A stretch of DNA of 64,000 nt from assembly GCF_001514195.1 (NCBI RefSeq), contig NZ_KQ948750.1, positions 1 to 64,000 on the forward strand, in the 5' to 3' direction. This document shows positions 16,803-26,152 of the stretch, one piece after another; the first letter of the stretch is position 1, and the number at the start of each line of letters is the position of its first letter. A program made the position numbers and the translations under genes. Source of the stretch: Streptomyces griseorubiginosus. GTDB lineage: Bacteria; Actinomycetota; Actinomycetes; Streptomycetales; Streptomycetaceae. The notes beneath the pieces were generated by a model, which did not search any database, was not told the origin of the DNA, and worked only from the letters and a program-made list of their open reading frames with translations.

Positions 16803-17294
16803 TCAGCAGTTGCGGATGGACCAGACCGGCGTCCAGTCGTAGCTGTACACAGTGTTGTCGGGCGTGAACCGCTTGAGCACGTTGCCGCTCTGACCGTAGA
16901 AGTACGAGGTGACCCCGCCGGTCTGCGAGTCGACGTAATAGCCGCCGCCGTTCCAGTACGACAGCGAGTACCGGGCGCAGTTGTAGAGGAAGAAGACCTT
17001 CCAGTCACCCGTCGTGGGGTCCCACACGGCGGTGCAGAGGCTACCGCTGGTGCAGTTGACCGTGCTGCCGCTGGCCACGTGGACGACCCTGCTGGCAGCC
17101 GGCGAGGTGGTCGGCGAGTTCGCTGCGGCGGACCGGGGCGTGACCCCGGCCGGTGCCGCAGGCAGTACCAGCACGTGACCGCCCTTGGCCGCGCCCTGCT
17201 GCGGAGCGGCCTGGGCCGGGCCCGCCACGAACAGGGCCGCCAGTGCCACTGCCAGCACACCGAAGAACCCGATGATGGATCGCATGTTGCGCAT
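16803..17294 (-). CDS. Small secreted protein, peptidase-inhibitor I36-like
   Basis: 163 residues with a clear Sec signal peptide (MRNMRSIIGFFGVLAVALAA, cleavage after AQA near residue 33). A Ser/Pro/Ala-rich linker leads to a compact C-terminal domain of about 85 residues with three cysteines, beginning NCTSGSLCTAVWDP and ending WTPVWSIRNC, rich in Tyr, Ser and Asn. The pattern resembles the I36 (SMPI-type) beta/gamma-crystallin-like proteinase inhibitors of Streptomyces, but inhibition is not proven. It follows a winged-helix regulator gene by about 180 bases on the same strand; a parallel pair exists at 29130-30744. Confidence 0.75.
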   Translation of the reverse strand: MRNMRSIIGFFGVLAVALAALFVAGPAQAAPQQGAAKGGHVLVLPAAPAGVTPRSAAANSPTTSPAASRVVHVASGSTVNCTSGSLCTAVWDPTTGDWKVFFLYNCARYSLSYWNGGGYYVDSQTGGVTSYFYGQSGNVLKRFTPDNTVYSYDWTPVWSIRNC

Positions 17295-17477
17295 TCTGTC
17301 TTCAACCCCCTGCGATAAAAGGCCACTTGGACGCCACCACACTGACCGCGTCCGCCGTCGCCCCACCACACGTTTAAGCCGTGGCTTCAGGGTCGGCTCT
17401 CGCTCATCCTGCCGGTGATCCGCCACGTGAAGGACACCTGCCCTGCCCGCCGGAGGCGAGGATTCCGGCGGCCCACG

Positions 17478-18479
17478 TCAGACGGACGGCCCGGGCCGGG
17501 CTTCGAGCAGAGCGATGCCGACCTGGGTGATGGTGTGCAGGACGTACCTGCTGCGCCGGACGCTGAGCAGCAGGCCGGCCCGGCGCAGCACGGCGGTGTG
17601 CTGACTGGCGGCGGCGCCGGAGATACCGAACCGCGCCGCGAGCTCCCCGGTGGTCCGGCCGGTGACCACGTCCTCCAGGATCGCGGCCCGGGTTCGCCCG
17701 AGCAGCGCGCCCAGCTCCGTACCCTGCCGGCTGCCGCTGCTCACCCAGTGCGGGGTGTGCTCGACCGGGTAGACCAGCACCGGCGTCCAGTCAGCCGCAG
17801 GAAAGGCCAGGGTGATGGGTGTGCGGGTGCAGAAGAAAGAGGGCTGCAGCACCACGCCTCGCCCATGAAGGCGGACCTCGCGGTCGACGGGATAGTCGGC
17901 CTCCAGCACCGGCCAACGCCAGCGCAGAACAGGAGCGAAGCTCGCCAGCAGCCCGTCGGCGCCGCCCGCCAGAACGGCACGCGCACGGGCGGCCCGGTCA
18001 GCATCAACCTGGGCACAAATCTGCGGCCAGAACGGCGCGATGGCCCGCCCGTGGTAGCCGTGCAGGGCACTGCCCAGCCGGCGCAGCGCCTCCGATTCGC
18101 CGTCGGCCAGCGACCGCGCCCGATCCGGCAACGGCCGCCGCCGGTGCGGAGAAGCGGCGAGCAGCGCGAGGTCGCGGCGCAGGACGGCGGTCGACGTGCC
18201 CAGCACGGTGTCGAGGCCGGCGGCCAGTTCACGGCCGCCGCTCGGGGCGGGTGTGAGGAAATCCGGGAAGTAACCGCGCCCGGGAAGCAGCCCCGCCAAC
18301 AACCGGTCGCCCGGACCGCCGAGGCACGGCCGCACCAACTGCCGCCACAGCCCGAACGACACGGCATCACCGCCCTGGAACAGGCCCTGGAAACTGTTGA
18401 CGATCTCCCACAGAGGATCCGGCCCGGCAGCAACCCGCACCCGCGCGACGTCATCAGGCGTGAAGTGCACGCGCAACAT
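17478..18479 (-). CDS. Winged-helix (ArsR-type) transcriptional regulator, DUF5937-like
   Basis: 333 residues. The N-terminal two thirds is the conserved part of a Streptomyces regulator family (LRVHFTPDDVARVRVA, DPLWEIVNSFQ, YFPDFLTPAPSG). The C-terminal 90 residues form an ArsR-like winged helix (LGRTRAAILEDVV, TTGELAARFGISGAAASQHT, VLRRAGLLLSVR). ATG 18479 has GGAG upstream; an ATG ten codons earlier is possible. It is paralogous to the regulator at 29130-30152. It probably controls itself or the adjacent secreted-protein gene. No effector is known. Confidence 0.85.
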   Translation of the reverse strand: MLRVHFTPDDVARVRVAAGPDPLWEIVNSFQGLFQGGDAVSFGLWRQLVRPCLGGPGDRLLAGLLPGRGYFPDFLTPAPSGGRELAAGLDTVLGTSTAVLRRDLALLAASPHRRRPLPDRARSLADGESEALRRLGSALHGYHGRAIAPFWPQICAQVDADRAARARAVLAGGADGLLASFAPVLRWRWPVLEADYPVDREVRLHGRGVVLQPSFFCTRTPITLAFPAADWTPVLVYPVEHTPHWVSSGSRQGTELGALLGRTRAAILEDVVTGRTTGELAARFGISGAAASQHTAVLRRAGLLLSVRRSRYVLHTITQVGIALLEARPGPSV

Positions 18480-19223
18480 AAGGAGTTCACTCCGATGCTG
18501 GTCGGCCATCGGGGGTGGTGCGGGCTTTGGAGGAGCGGTGTGCCCCCACCATCACTTCCGCACAGCATGCTCTGACAGGCGAACGCCTGGCCAGGTCCTT
18601 GCTTCCTGCTCTAAAAACGCAGGTCGGCAAAGCGCGAAGGTCCGTTCACTGCACACCCGGAAGCCGATCGGGCAACCAGGCCCCCAACAACCGATGCCGC
18701 AGAACGGGCCCCAGGGCTTCATAACCGCCCTGAAGCGACTGGCCCTCGCCGGCGCGGCTCCGGAACCGACATCGGCTCAAACGCCAGGCAGTGAACAGGC
18801 ACCCGCCGTGCCGAGGGCGGGATACGCACCCCCACCGCACCAGGCGTGGAGGCCGACCGAGCTCATCAACCGGACACATCATCGGCCCCCGTCACCTCAC
18901 GCACCCAAGAGCCGCCTGATCGCCGATCCCGCCGCCCGGAGGGTGGACCCGCCTCCTGCACGCATCCAGACCCACCTGCTGACCGGCAGCGGCGAGCCTC
19001 TACCGACCGGTCACCAGAGTCTCCGCCTGGCACCAGAACTGGGCGCGCATCCCCAGAACCTCACAGCCACCGCACGCGACAGCTCGGGCGCGCAGCTGTA
19101 GGGCTTCGAGGAGGTGGAACGGCGGAAAGGCCCACCTCACGCGCACAGAGGCGCCCTCGGAATCGAACAGTGCCTCTCAGGAACTCGTGGTAGCGATCTT
19201 TCACTCCAGCCGACGCTGACGTA
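18480..19223. other. 744-base region without a recognisable gene
   Basis: It lies between the 3' end of the amidohydrolase gene and the regulator promoter. Plus- and minus-strand open frames are present, but they have Pro/Arg-rich composition and no motifs, as expected from GC bias. The regulator promoter should be at the left end. Confidence 0.4.
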
Positions 19224-20360
19224 TCACGTCACGGGCACCTTCATCCCGAACAGCTTCTCCGCATTTCGGAATGCAATCTTCTCCTTGTCTTCGCGCGGCA
19301 AATCGACTCCGCGGAACCAGTCGGTCTGCTCCTTTATGTCCGCGAACGGGTAGTCGGTTGCGAACATCACTCGATCCACGCTTATGTACTTCAGCAGGAG
19401 ATTGAGCAGTTCGGTCTGGGGGAATGCGCTGGTTGTGACCCAGAAGTTGTCCTGGAAGTATTTCCCGATGGGTTTCTCGAGCGAGTCTTTGGTCGGCTCG
19501 CCCATGTCATTGACGATCCGCTCGTAGTAGAAGGGAAGACCTTCTCCCATGTGACCGATGATGACTTTCAGTTTGGGGAATCTGTCGAAAACCCCGTACG
19601 TGATCATCCGAATGCATTGGATCAACACCTCCTGGTGCCAGCCATATCCAGACCCACTGAAAATGTAGTCTTGGTATTCTTCCGTGTATTTAGACCGCGT
19701 GGTGCTGTAGTAGATCTTGAAGATATCGTCAGCTGGATAGCCGGGATGCAGGTAGATCGGCACATCGAGAGCGACGGCACGTGCCAGCACAGGTTCGAAA
19801 TCGGGATGATCGAGATACTTCTTCGCGATGTGTCCGTTGGTCAGCGCACCCAAGAAGCCATCTTCCCGAACCGAGCGTTCGAGCTCGTCCGCCGCCGCCT
19901 CCGGGCTCTGCAAGGGCAAGGTGGCGAAAGCCTTGAAGCGGTCCGGATATTTGGTGATCGGCCCGTCTACAAGTTGCCGGTTAAGACGATAGGCAAGGTC
20001 GATACCCCTCTGCCCGGGGACATTCTGCACAGAGGGTGTATGAGCAGAGAGGATTTGAACGTTGAGTCCCCCCGCATCCATATCCCCGATGCGGCGCTGA
20101 CCCAGATCCGAAAGTCCAATTTCCTCAAGGAACGCTATGTGATCCTGATTGATGGAGTTCAGCTTCAACAGCGCGGGAGTCGAAAAGGTCTCCTCCGTGC
20201 CGATGAAGGGCAGGTCCTGGTCCCGCCGTGAAATGTCCGAAGTCTTGTCCGCAGTTTCGTTCTCGCTTGCTTCCGAGAGAATGGCGTGCGTGGACAAGCC
20301 GGCACCAATGCCAAGTGCCGTGCTGGCGGCGAGAAAGCCGCGGCGTCCCATGCGCTTCAT
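19224..20360 (-). CDS. Tat-exported amidohydrolase-2 / ACMSD-like decarboxylase family protein
   Basis: 378 residues. A twin-arginine-type leader (MGRRGFLAASTALGIGAGLS) precedes a TIM-barrel amidohydrolase_2 domain. Family landmarks are TEETFSTP at the first strand, DVPIYLHPGYP, KVIIGHMGEGLPFYYERI and the catalytic-Asp segment VMFATDYPF. Relatives include gamma-resorcylate and 2,3-dihydroxybenzoate decarboxylases, which are cytoplasmic, so export is unusual. The first-strand E-x-H is E-x-T here, as in some homologues. ATG 20360 has GAAGGA seven bases upstream. Codon use is visibly less GC-rich than the neighbours (many AT-ending third positions), suggesting transfer from another lineage. The substrate is unknown. 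Confidence 0.82.
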   Translation of the reverse strand: MKRMGRRGFLAASTALGIGAGLSTHAILSEASENETADKTSDISRRDQDLPFIGTEETFSTPALLKLNSINQDHIAFLEEIGLSDLGQRRIGDMDAGGLNVQILSAHTPSVQNVPGQRGIDLAYRLNRQLVDGPITKYPDRFKAFATLPLQSPEAAADELERSVREDGFLGALTNGHIAKKYLDHPDFEPVLARAVALDVPIYLHPGYPADDIFKIYYSTTRSKYTEEYQDYIFSGSGYGWHQEVLIQCIRMITYGVFDRFPKLKVIIGHMGEGLPFYYERIVNDMGEPTKDSLEKPIGKYFQDNFWVTTSAFPQTELLNLLLKYISVDRVMFATDYPFADIKEQTDWFRGVDLPREDKEKIAFRNAEKLFGMKVPVT

Positions 20361-20479
20361 GTCAGTCCTTCTCTTCAGGAGTTTGTGTGGTGAGGTATCC
20401 GTACGGCATCCGTCTGCCAGATGCTTCAGGGGGTCTTCGCGTCCTGCTCGCGCACCGCGGCAGGGCTCAGGGCGGGGAA

Positions 20480-20707
20480 TCACTCGCCGGTGCGCAGCGG
20501 CTGTGGTGGAGCTGACGACCCCCGCGAGCGCGCTGCGCGGGGCGGCCGCTGCGAGCGGCCCCCGCACAGTTGTAGGCATGTGACCCCGCATGCGGCGACA
20601 GCGAACGCCGTCGCCAGCGCCCTGGCGGTCACCCCGAACCACCGCAGTTGACCATCAAGTTCCGGCATAGCCCCAACGCTAGGCCCGATTCCGTTCTGTT
20701 TCGTCAT
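20480..20707 (-). CDS. Possible small membrane/secreted peptide
   Basis: A 75-codon frame whose centre (FGVTARALATAFAVAACGVTCL) could be a transmembrane or signal segment. It ends 120 bases before the amidohydrolase gene on the same strand and follows a dyad at 20748. No homology is recognised, and the Arg/Pro-rich tail looks non-coding, so it may be chance. Confidence 0.25.
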   Translation of the reverse strand: MTKQNGIGPSVGAMPELDGQLRWFGVTARALATAFAVAACGVTCLQLCGGRSQRPPRAARSRGSSAPPQPLRTGE

Positions 20708-20747
20708 ACTGCGGTCGTCATCCCTCGGGATACAGGCGGGACGACGT

Positions 20748-20763
20748 TACTCCGACGGGAGTA
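20748..20763. promoter_or_regulatory. Dyad TACTCC-N4-GGAGTA
   Basis: A perfect 6-bp inverted repeat with a 4-base spacer in the promoter region upstream of the amidohydrolase gene and the possible small peptide. It has the size of a TetR/GntR-type operator, but no cognate regulator is evident nearby. Confidence 0.35.
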
Positions 20764-21104
20764 CTCTCCGGAGCGCCGTTCGACACCCGAACGCGAATAA
20801 AGGCCTGCCGCAACTGGGCCCCCCGTCCAGGAGCCGCCGGAAGAGTGCCCTGCACTTTCCCCGAAGATGCTGCGTCGACTGCCATCACTAGCCGTCTAGA
20901 TACGGACGGCATCGCTTATCCGCATGCCTACCTTCTACCGAGCAAACCTGAGACGAACGTTAAAGATCTGCTCACGGCCCTGACAGGCCATCAGTTGCGG
21001 TTGCTTCTCAAGCTGCTGCTTTTACCGTGGCCCAATCAAGGCGCCCAGTCCGCAACCGTTACCGAATCGGCAGTGAATGCAGGGCATCTGTATGTGCCGC
21101 ATAT

Positions 21105-21548
21105 CGGGATCGGCTGGGCGACGACCGTCCGTGGGGCGTCAACCGCCGCAAGAAAGGTGCCGCGAACACTCTGGCCGCGCTGAAGTCGATCCGCGCTGCC
21201 CGGCCCGACGGCGCACCAGGCCACGTGATCCTGGACAATCCGTCCGCCCACAAGGGCGTCGATATCCGCCGCTGGGCGCGGAAGCACAAGGTCGAGTTGG
21301 GCTTGACCCCGACCTACACCTCGCAGGCAAGCCGATCGATGCGCACTTCAGGCAGCTGCGATAATTCACCATTGCCAACTCCAACCACTCCAACCACCCC
21401 GTACCCGGCCCTGCACGCCTATCTGCCGTGACGCAACGCCAACGCCCGCCACCGCGACGTCCTGGCCGCTAAATACAAGGAATGCGCCCGTATCCGAAGC
21501 GAGAAGGGCATTCGCTGGGGCGAACGCCCGCTCACGACTGCGGCCTGA
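21105..21548 (+). pseudogene. IS630-family transposase, degenerate C-terminal half
   Basis: The plus strand reads WGVNRRKKGAANTLAALKSI and GHVILDNPSAHKGVDIRRWA (the second catalytic Asp region), then LGLTPTYTSQA. After a frame change come PIDAHFRQLR, a stop, FTIANSNHSNHPV, a further stop, and NANARHRDVLAAKYK ending GERPLTTAA. At least one frameshift and two stops break the frame, and the N-terminal half is missing. Confidence 0.82.
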
Positions 21549-21565
21549 CCAATATACTCAGGGGA

Positions 21566-21735
21566 TCAGAGCACCAGCGCCGCGTGCAGCGCACTGAATG
21601 TCTCACGAAGCTCCGACGTGGCGATCAGATCAATCTCCATCTGCAAATGGCACACGTCGTCGGCGCCGTTCGGAGTCAAGGCCGCGTTTGAGATCTGCCG
21701 TAGCCGTGGGCTTACGCGCTCGTTGAAGTCCGTGA
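21566..21735 (-). pseudogene. Orphan C-terminal fragment of an unknown gene
   Basis: About 55 sensible codons on the minus strand (DFNERVSPRLRQISNAAL, then NGADDVCHLQMEIDLIATS and ETFSALHAALVL, stop). The frame loses sense at about 21735, where the IS5-type element begins. It is probably a gene truncated by that insertion; the family is not recognised. Confidence 0.45.
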
Positions 21736-21737
21736 GC

Positions 21738-22616
21738 GGTTCTGGGGGCGGATATCCGTCGGACCTGACGGACGAGCAGTGGACGCTGGTGGAGCCATCG
21801 CTGCCGCCGGCGCGGGTGGGATCGAGGGGCGGGCGGCGGGCGGCGGGCGGCGGGAGCAACATCCGCGGCGTCGGATCGTGGACGCGATCTTCTACGTGGT
21901 TTTCGTACCGGGTGCGCCTGGGGGCAGCTGCCGAAGGACTTCCCACCATGGCCGACGGTGTACTGGTACTTCACCTGGTGGCACGACGACGGCACCGTCG
22001 AGCGCGTCCACGAGCACCGCGGGACAGGGTGCGCAAGGCTGACGGCCGCAACGCCGAACCGAGCGCGGGCCTGATCGACTCGCGGTCCATCCGCACCGCT
22101 GACACCGTCCCCGCCGCAACCAGGGGCTTCGACGCCGGAAAGAAGGTCAAGGGTCGCAAGCGCTTCCTGGTCACCGGCACCCTCGGCCTGCTCATTGCGG
22201 TCCACGTGGTCGCCGCGAGCGTCCAGGACCGCGACGGGGCCCGCCGACCGCTCTTGTGGGCCCGGCTCGACCACCCGCAGGTCCAGAAGTTCTGCGCGGA
22301 TCAGGGCTTCTCAGGCCGCCTGGTCGATTGGACCGCCCGCATCCTCGGCCTCAAGCTGGACATCGTCCGCAAAGGCCCTGGCCAGCACGGCTTCCAGGCC
22401 CAACCCAAGCGGTGGGCGATCGAGCGCACCTTCTCTTGGCTCACCGCCCACCGCCGCCTCGCCCGGGACTACGAGACCATTCCGGCCCGGTCCGAGACCG
22501 TGATCCACTGGGCGTTGATCGGCATCATGGTCCGCAGGCTCACCCGCGGCCGACCGGCGACGCGGTCGGGCCCGCACCCGCTCGTACCCACCGCAACAGC
22601 CGGACAGGCCAGTTGA
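21738..22616 (+). pseudogene. IS5-family transposase with multiple frameshifts
   Basis: A nearly full-length IS5-type transposase. YPSDLTDEQWTLVEPSLPPA opens in one frame, HPRRRIVDAIFYVV continues in a second, and CAWGQLPKDFPPWPTVYWYF with TWWHDDGTVERVHEH is in a third. From RDRVRKADGRNAEPSAGLID the first frame resumes unbroken to GRPATRSGPHPLVPT and the stop at 22616. The DDE region (DSRSIRT, FSGRLVDW, ERTFSWLTAHRRLARDYE) is intact, so only the N-terminal 100 codons are damaged. The stop lies two bases from the stop of the convergent DUF6193-like gene. Confidence 0.88.
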
Positions 22617-22617
22617 C

Positions 22618-23019
22618 TCAGCTGAGCGATTCGAGGTCGTCGGGCGTGCCGTCAACGGCAGGTCCACACCCTGCGGGGAGGTGCGAGGCTACGAGTTCCA
22701 CGGCCTCATCTGCAGCAACAGGGCCACCGATGTGCTCCCGCCCCGAACCGTTCGGCTCATACAGCCGCCGAACACGGAAGTGCCGTTCGCCGTGAGGGAA
22801 GATCGAGGGCAGGTCGTGCGACCATGGGAAACGGGTGCACCGGCTGAACTGCAGCGATCCATGGCTGACCAGCGGAAACAGAGCCCGGAGGGCAGGGTTT
22901 GCGTATGCCGCCTCCACTAGGGCTGTGTCTATGAGGTTCGCGTCCATGTCCCGCACGACCTGCCACTTAGCTGCCACAGGGTCGTCTGGTGCCGTTCCGA
23001 GTATGTCCATGTCTGCCAT
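22618..23019 (-). CDS. DUF6193-like protein
   Basis: 133 residues without signal peptide or membrane segment. The body (AKWQVVRDMDANLIDTALVE, ALFPLVSHGSLQFSRCTRFP, CGPAVDGTPDDL) matches the DUF6193 proteins found widely in Streptomyces, some near natural-product genes, with no established activity. ATG 23019 is used; an ATG three codons later is equally plausible. The IS5-type pseudogene ends against its 3' end, so the last residues may derive from the insertion. Confidence 0.65.
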   Translation of the reverse strand: MADMDILGTAPDDPVAAKWQVVRDMDANLIDTALVEAAYANPALRALFPLVSHGSLQFSRCTRFPWSHDLPSIFPHGERHFRVRRLYEPNGSGREHIGGPVAADEAVELVASHLPAGCGPAVDGTPDDLESLS

Positions 23020-23258
23020 GCTCCGACGTTAGCTGACTCCGCAACGGCCGGTTCGTAGACCGCCGTTCGGTTTCCTCGCTGATGAGGCACTGCCTCACCG
23101 GAACCGCATCTGTCGCTTCTGTCAGGTGGCTCCCCTCAACAGCACTGGCCACTCCGGCGACACTTCAGCTGCAAGACAGAGCAGATCTCGGGTCTGCCGC
23201 ACGATCGGGTGACATCTGAACTGGCTTGCCCTGTGGGGCGGGTGGGAGGGATGTCGCT

Positions 23259-23545
23259 GTGCCCAAGCCTTATCCGGACGAGTTCCGCCAGGACGTCGTG
23301 CGAGTCGCGAAGAACCGAGGTCCGGGTGTGACGGTCGAGCAGGTGGCCACCGACTTCGGAGTCCATCCGATGACGTTGTGGAAGTGGAGCGCCGCGCGGA
23401 CATCGACGACGGAACCATGCCCGGGGTGACCGGCCAGGAGAGCGCCGAGCTTCGGAGGTCGCGTCGTCGGATCAAGCTGCTGGAGCAGGAGAACGAGGTC
23501 CTGCGGCGGGTCGCGGTCTATCTGTCGCAGGCCCATTTGCCGGGA
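23259..23545 (+). pseudogene. IS3-family orfA, frameshifted and truncated
   Basis: GTG 23259 opens PKPYPDEFRQDVVRVAKNRG and VTVEQVATDFGVHPMTLWKW, the IS3 OrfA helix-turn-helix. After a frame change the leucine-zipper part continues (LRRSRRRIKLLEQENEVLRR, VAVYLSQAHLPG). The sequence then loses sense and no orfB follows, so the element is a 5' remnant. Confidence 0.85.
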
Positions 23546-23779
23546 ACCGGACGGGAGTCGTTGGCTCTCCTACGTCCGGCCTCGGGCTGAACCGGCTACC
23601 GAGAGTGGCGTATACAAGGTACGCCGGATGCGACGGCCATCTGGCGTTTCCCGGAGATCCTGTTTCCTGGACGTAAAACAAAAACATGATCCGGTGACCG
23701 GCGCCCCGTGAGGCTCGTTGGCCGGGAGCAGAACAGTTCCTTTCTCTGCCCCGACCAACCCCTCCCATAAGGCAATCCT

Positions 23780-26152
23780 GTGGACGTCACATCACGCGTC
23801 GCATCCAAGACCCGTGTCACATCCAAGACCGACACCAGTATCCGCACCAGGCTTCTCAGAATCCTGACCCTGGCCCTCGCGGTCCTGCTGGCGCTGCTCG
23901 GGCTCGCCGCTGCCGAGCAGGTCTCCGCCTATCGCAACGCATCCGCCACCGAGGGCGACGCACGGCTGGAGATCACCCTCCAGGGCCTCGTCCACGAGCT
24001 GCAGAAGGAACGCGGTCTGACCACCGGATACGTCGGCGGCGTCCGGCAGTTCAAGGCCAAGCTGCCCGCCCAGCGCAAGGCCACCGATGCCGCGCGTGCC
24101 GAGCTCGACAGGGCTCTGAAGAGGTACCGCGACAGCGCCGCGGGTTCCGTGCGCGAGTCACTGGGACGACTCGATCAACTGGCCGGCATCCGCGGCCACG
24201 CGGACGACCACACCGGCGTCGTGAAGGACACCTTCGACTACTTCACCACCACCATCACCGCCCTCGACCGGCTCGACCTCGGCCTCGACGAGGTCCGCGA
24301 CGCCACCCTGCGCGACGCCTACCAGTCGCTCCAGACCCTGGGCAACGCCAAGGAGTTCACCGGCGAGGAGCGGGCCATCGTGCTCGGCTCGGTGCGCGGC
24401 GGGAAGTTCCGCGGCGAGGACTACAGCCGCTTCATGGAGATCCGCGCCGGCCGGCTCGCCGCGCTCGCCGCCTTCCCGCGCTCGGCCACCGCCGCCCAGG
24501 AACGCCGACTCGACGCGGCCCTGACCACGCCGGACGCCGAACGCATGCTCGCGTACGAGAGCACCGCCGTACACGGCAGCGGACGGCTGACCTCCCGCGC
24601 CGTGCCGCCCATGGCGTGGTGGGACGCGGCGACCTCCACCATCAACGGACTGCGCCGGGTGCAGGTCTCGCTCGGCACCGACGTCGAGAACCGCGCCGTT
24701 GAGCTGGAGAGCGCCGCCCAGCGCGACCTGCTGCTGTTCGCTCTGCTCGCCCTCGGTACCGTCGCCGCACTCGGCGCCCTCGCCTTGGACTGCGTACGGT
24801 CCGTCTCCACCCCGCTCGCCGAACTCGCCCAGCAGGCCCGCGAGATGGCCGGCGAACGGCTGCCGAGCGCCGTGGCCGCCGTACAGAACGCCGACTCCGG
24901 CGAGACGCCGCGGCCCCCCGCGCCGCTCACCCTGCCCGGCCGCACGGGCTCCGAAGTGCGGGAGGTGGCCGAGGCGTTCGACCGGGTCCAGCGTGCCGCC
25001 TTCGACCTCGCCACCGAGCAGGCCGTGCTGCGCCGCAACGCCACCGACTCGCTGGTCAGCCTCGGCCGCCGCAACCAGAACCTGGTACGCCGCCAGATCA
25101 GCTTCATCAACAAGCTCGAGCACGAGGACGCCGACCCGGCCACCCTGGCCAACCTCTTCGAACTCGACCACCTCGCCACCCGGATGCGCCGCAACGCGGA
25201 GAGCCTGCTGGTGCTCGCCGGCGAGTCCAGCCCCCGCCCCTGGGGCACCCCGCTGGCCCTCACCGATGTGCTGCGCGCCGCGCTCTCGGAGGTCGAGGAG
25301 TACCGCCGCGTCACACTGCGGCGGATCGAGCCCGCGTACATCACCGGTTCCGTGGTCGCCGAAGTCGCGCACCTGCTCGCCGAGTTGGTCGAGAACGCGC
25401 TCAGCTTCTCGCCGCCGGACTCCGATGTGGAGGTCGAGGGGCGGCGCACCAGCGCCGGATACCTGGTCGCGATCGTCGACCACGGGTTCGGCATGGACAC
25501 CCAGGCGCTCGCCGAGGCCAACGTACGGCTGTCCGGCACCGCCAGCTTCATGGCCGAACCGACCCGGTTCCTGGGCCACTTCGTGGTTGGCGCGCTCGCC
25601 CGTAAGTGCGGCATCGAGGTACGGCTCGGAGAGGCGCCGGCGGCCGGCGTGGTCGCCCGGGTACTGATCCCCACCTCGCTGCTGACGGAGGCCCCGCAGA
25701 AGAAGGCGCAGGACGGGCCGGTGCTGCCCGCGCCGCGAAAGGAGACGGAGGTGACGGCCGCCGAGCTGGTCACCGTGGCGGCGGAGGCGAAGCCGAGCGT
25801 GGACGAGAACAACAACGCGAACAGCGACGCGAACAGGACCGAGGACAGGAGCGCTGTGACGCGGAGCGTCACCTCCGCCGCCCGCACCCGTAACGGGCTC
25901 GTGAAGCGGCCCCAGCGCAGCGCCATCGCGGACGCCGTCAGCGAGACGGACCGTCCGAAGCGGCCGGTGCCCGCCGAGCCGGCGTCCGATCGCAGCCCCG
26001 AGGAGATCTCCGGGATGCTCTCCACGCTGCGCAGCGCCCATATGCGGGGCGGCATCAGTGTGGAGAAGGCGAAGCGAGAGAAGCAGGAACAGGAAAATCG
26101 GCAACAGGACGAGCAGCTGTCCGCCGAGCAGGGAAAGGGTGACGTCAAGTGA
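23780..26152 (+). CDS. cvnA: Conservon sensor-kinase-like protein (CvnA type)
   Basis: 790 residues from GTG 23780. There is an N-terminal membrane helix (about 28-48) and a helical extracytoplasmic nitrate/nitrite-sensor-like (NIT) domain (about 50-315, with HELQKERGLTTGYVGG). A second helix (about 320-340) leads to a HAMP-like region and a HATPase_c domain (about 400-640; ELVENALSFSPPDSDVEVEG, VDHGFGMD). A long charged, low-complexity tail follows. Conservon CvnA proteins are orphan histidine-kinase-like sensors that work with CvnB-D as a membrane complex resembling a eukaryotic G-protein coupled system. The paralogue number cannot be assigned here. Confidence 0.92.
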   Translation: MDVTSRVASKTRVTSKTDTSIRTRLLRILTLALAVLLALLGLAAAEQVSAYRNASATEGDARLEITLQGLVHELQKERGLTTGYVGGVRQFKAKLPAQRKATDAARAELDRALKRYRDSAAGSVRESLGRLDQLAGIRGHADDHTGVVKDTFDYFTTTITALDRLDLGLDEVRDATLRDAYQSLQTLGNAKEFTGEERAIVLGSVRGGKFRGEDYSRFMEIRAGRLAALAAFPRSATAAQERRLDAALTTPDAERMLAYESTAVHGSGRLTSRAVPPMAWWDAATSTINGLRRVQVSLGTDVENRAVELESAAQRDLLLFALLALGTVAALGALALDCVRSVSTPLAELAQQAREMAGERLPSAVAAVQNADSGETPRPPAPLTLPGRTGSEVREVAEAFDRVQRAAFDLATEQAVLRRNATDSLVSLGRRNQNLVRRQISFINKLEHEDADPATLANLFELDHLATRMRRNAESLLVLAGESSPRPWGTPLALTDVLRAALSEVEEYRRVTLRRIEPAYITGSVVAEVAHLLAELVENALSFSPPDSDVEVEGRRTSAGYLVAIVDHGFGMDTQALAEANVRLSGTASFMAEPTRFLGHFVVGALARKCGIEVRLGEAPAAGVVARVLIPTSLLTEAPQKKAQDGPVLPAPRKETEVTAAELVTVAAEAKPSVDENNNANSDANRTEDRSAVTRSVTSAARTRNGLVKRPQRSAIADAVSETDRPKRPVPAEPASDRSPEEISGMLSTLRSAHMRGGISVEKAKREKQEQENRQQDEQLSAEQGKGDVK

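Noticed and set aside
18397..19101. 234-codon plus-strand frame over the 18.5-19.1 kb gap
   Set aside because: Begins antisense to the regulator and continues as Pro/Arg/His-rich text without conserved features.
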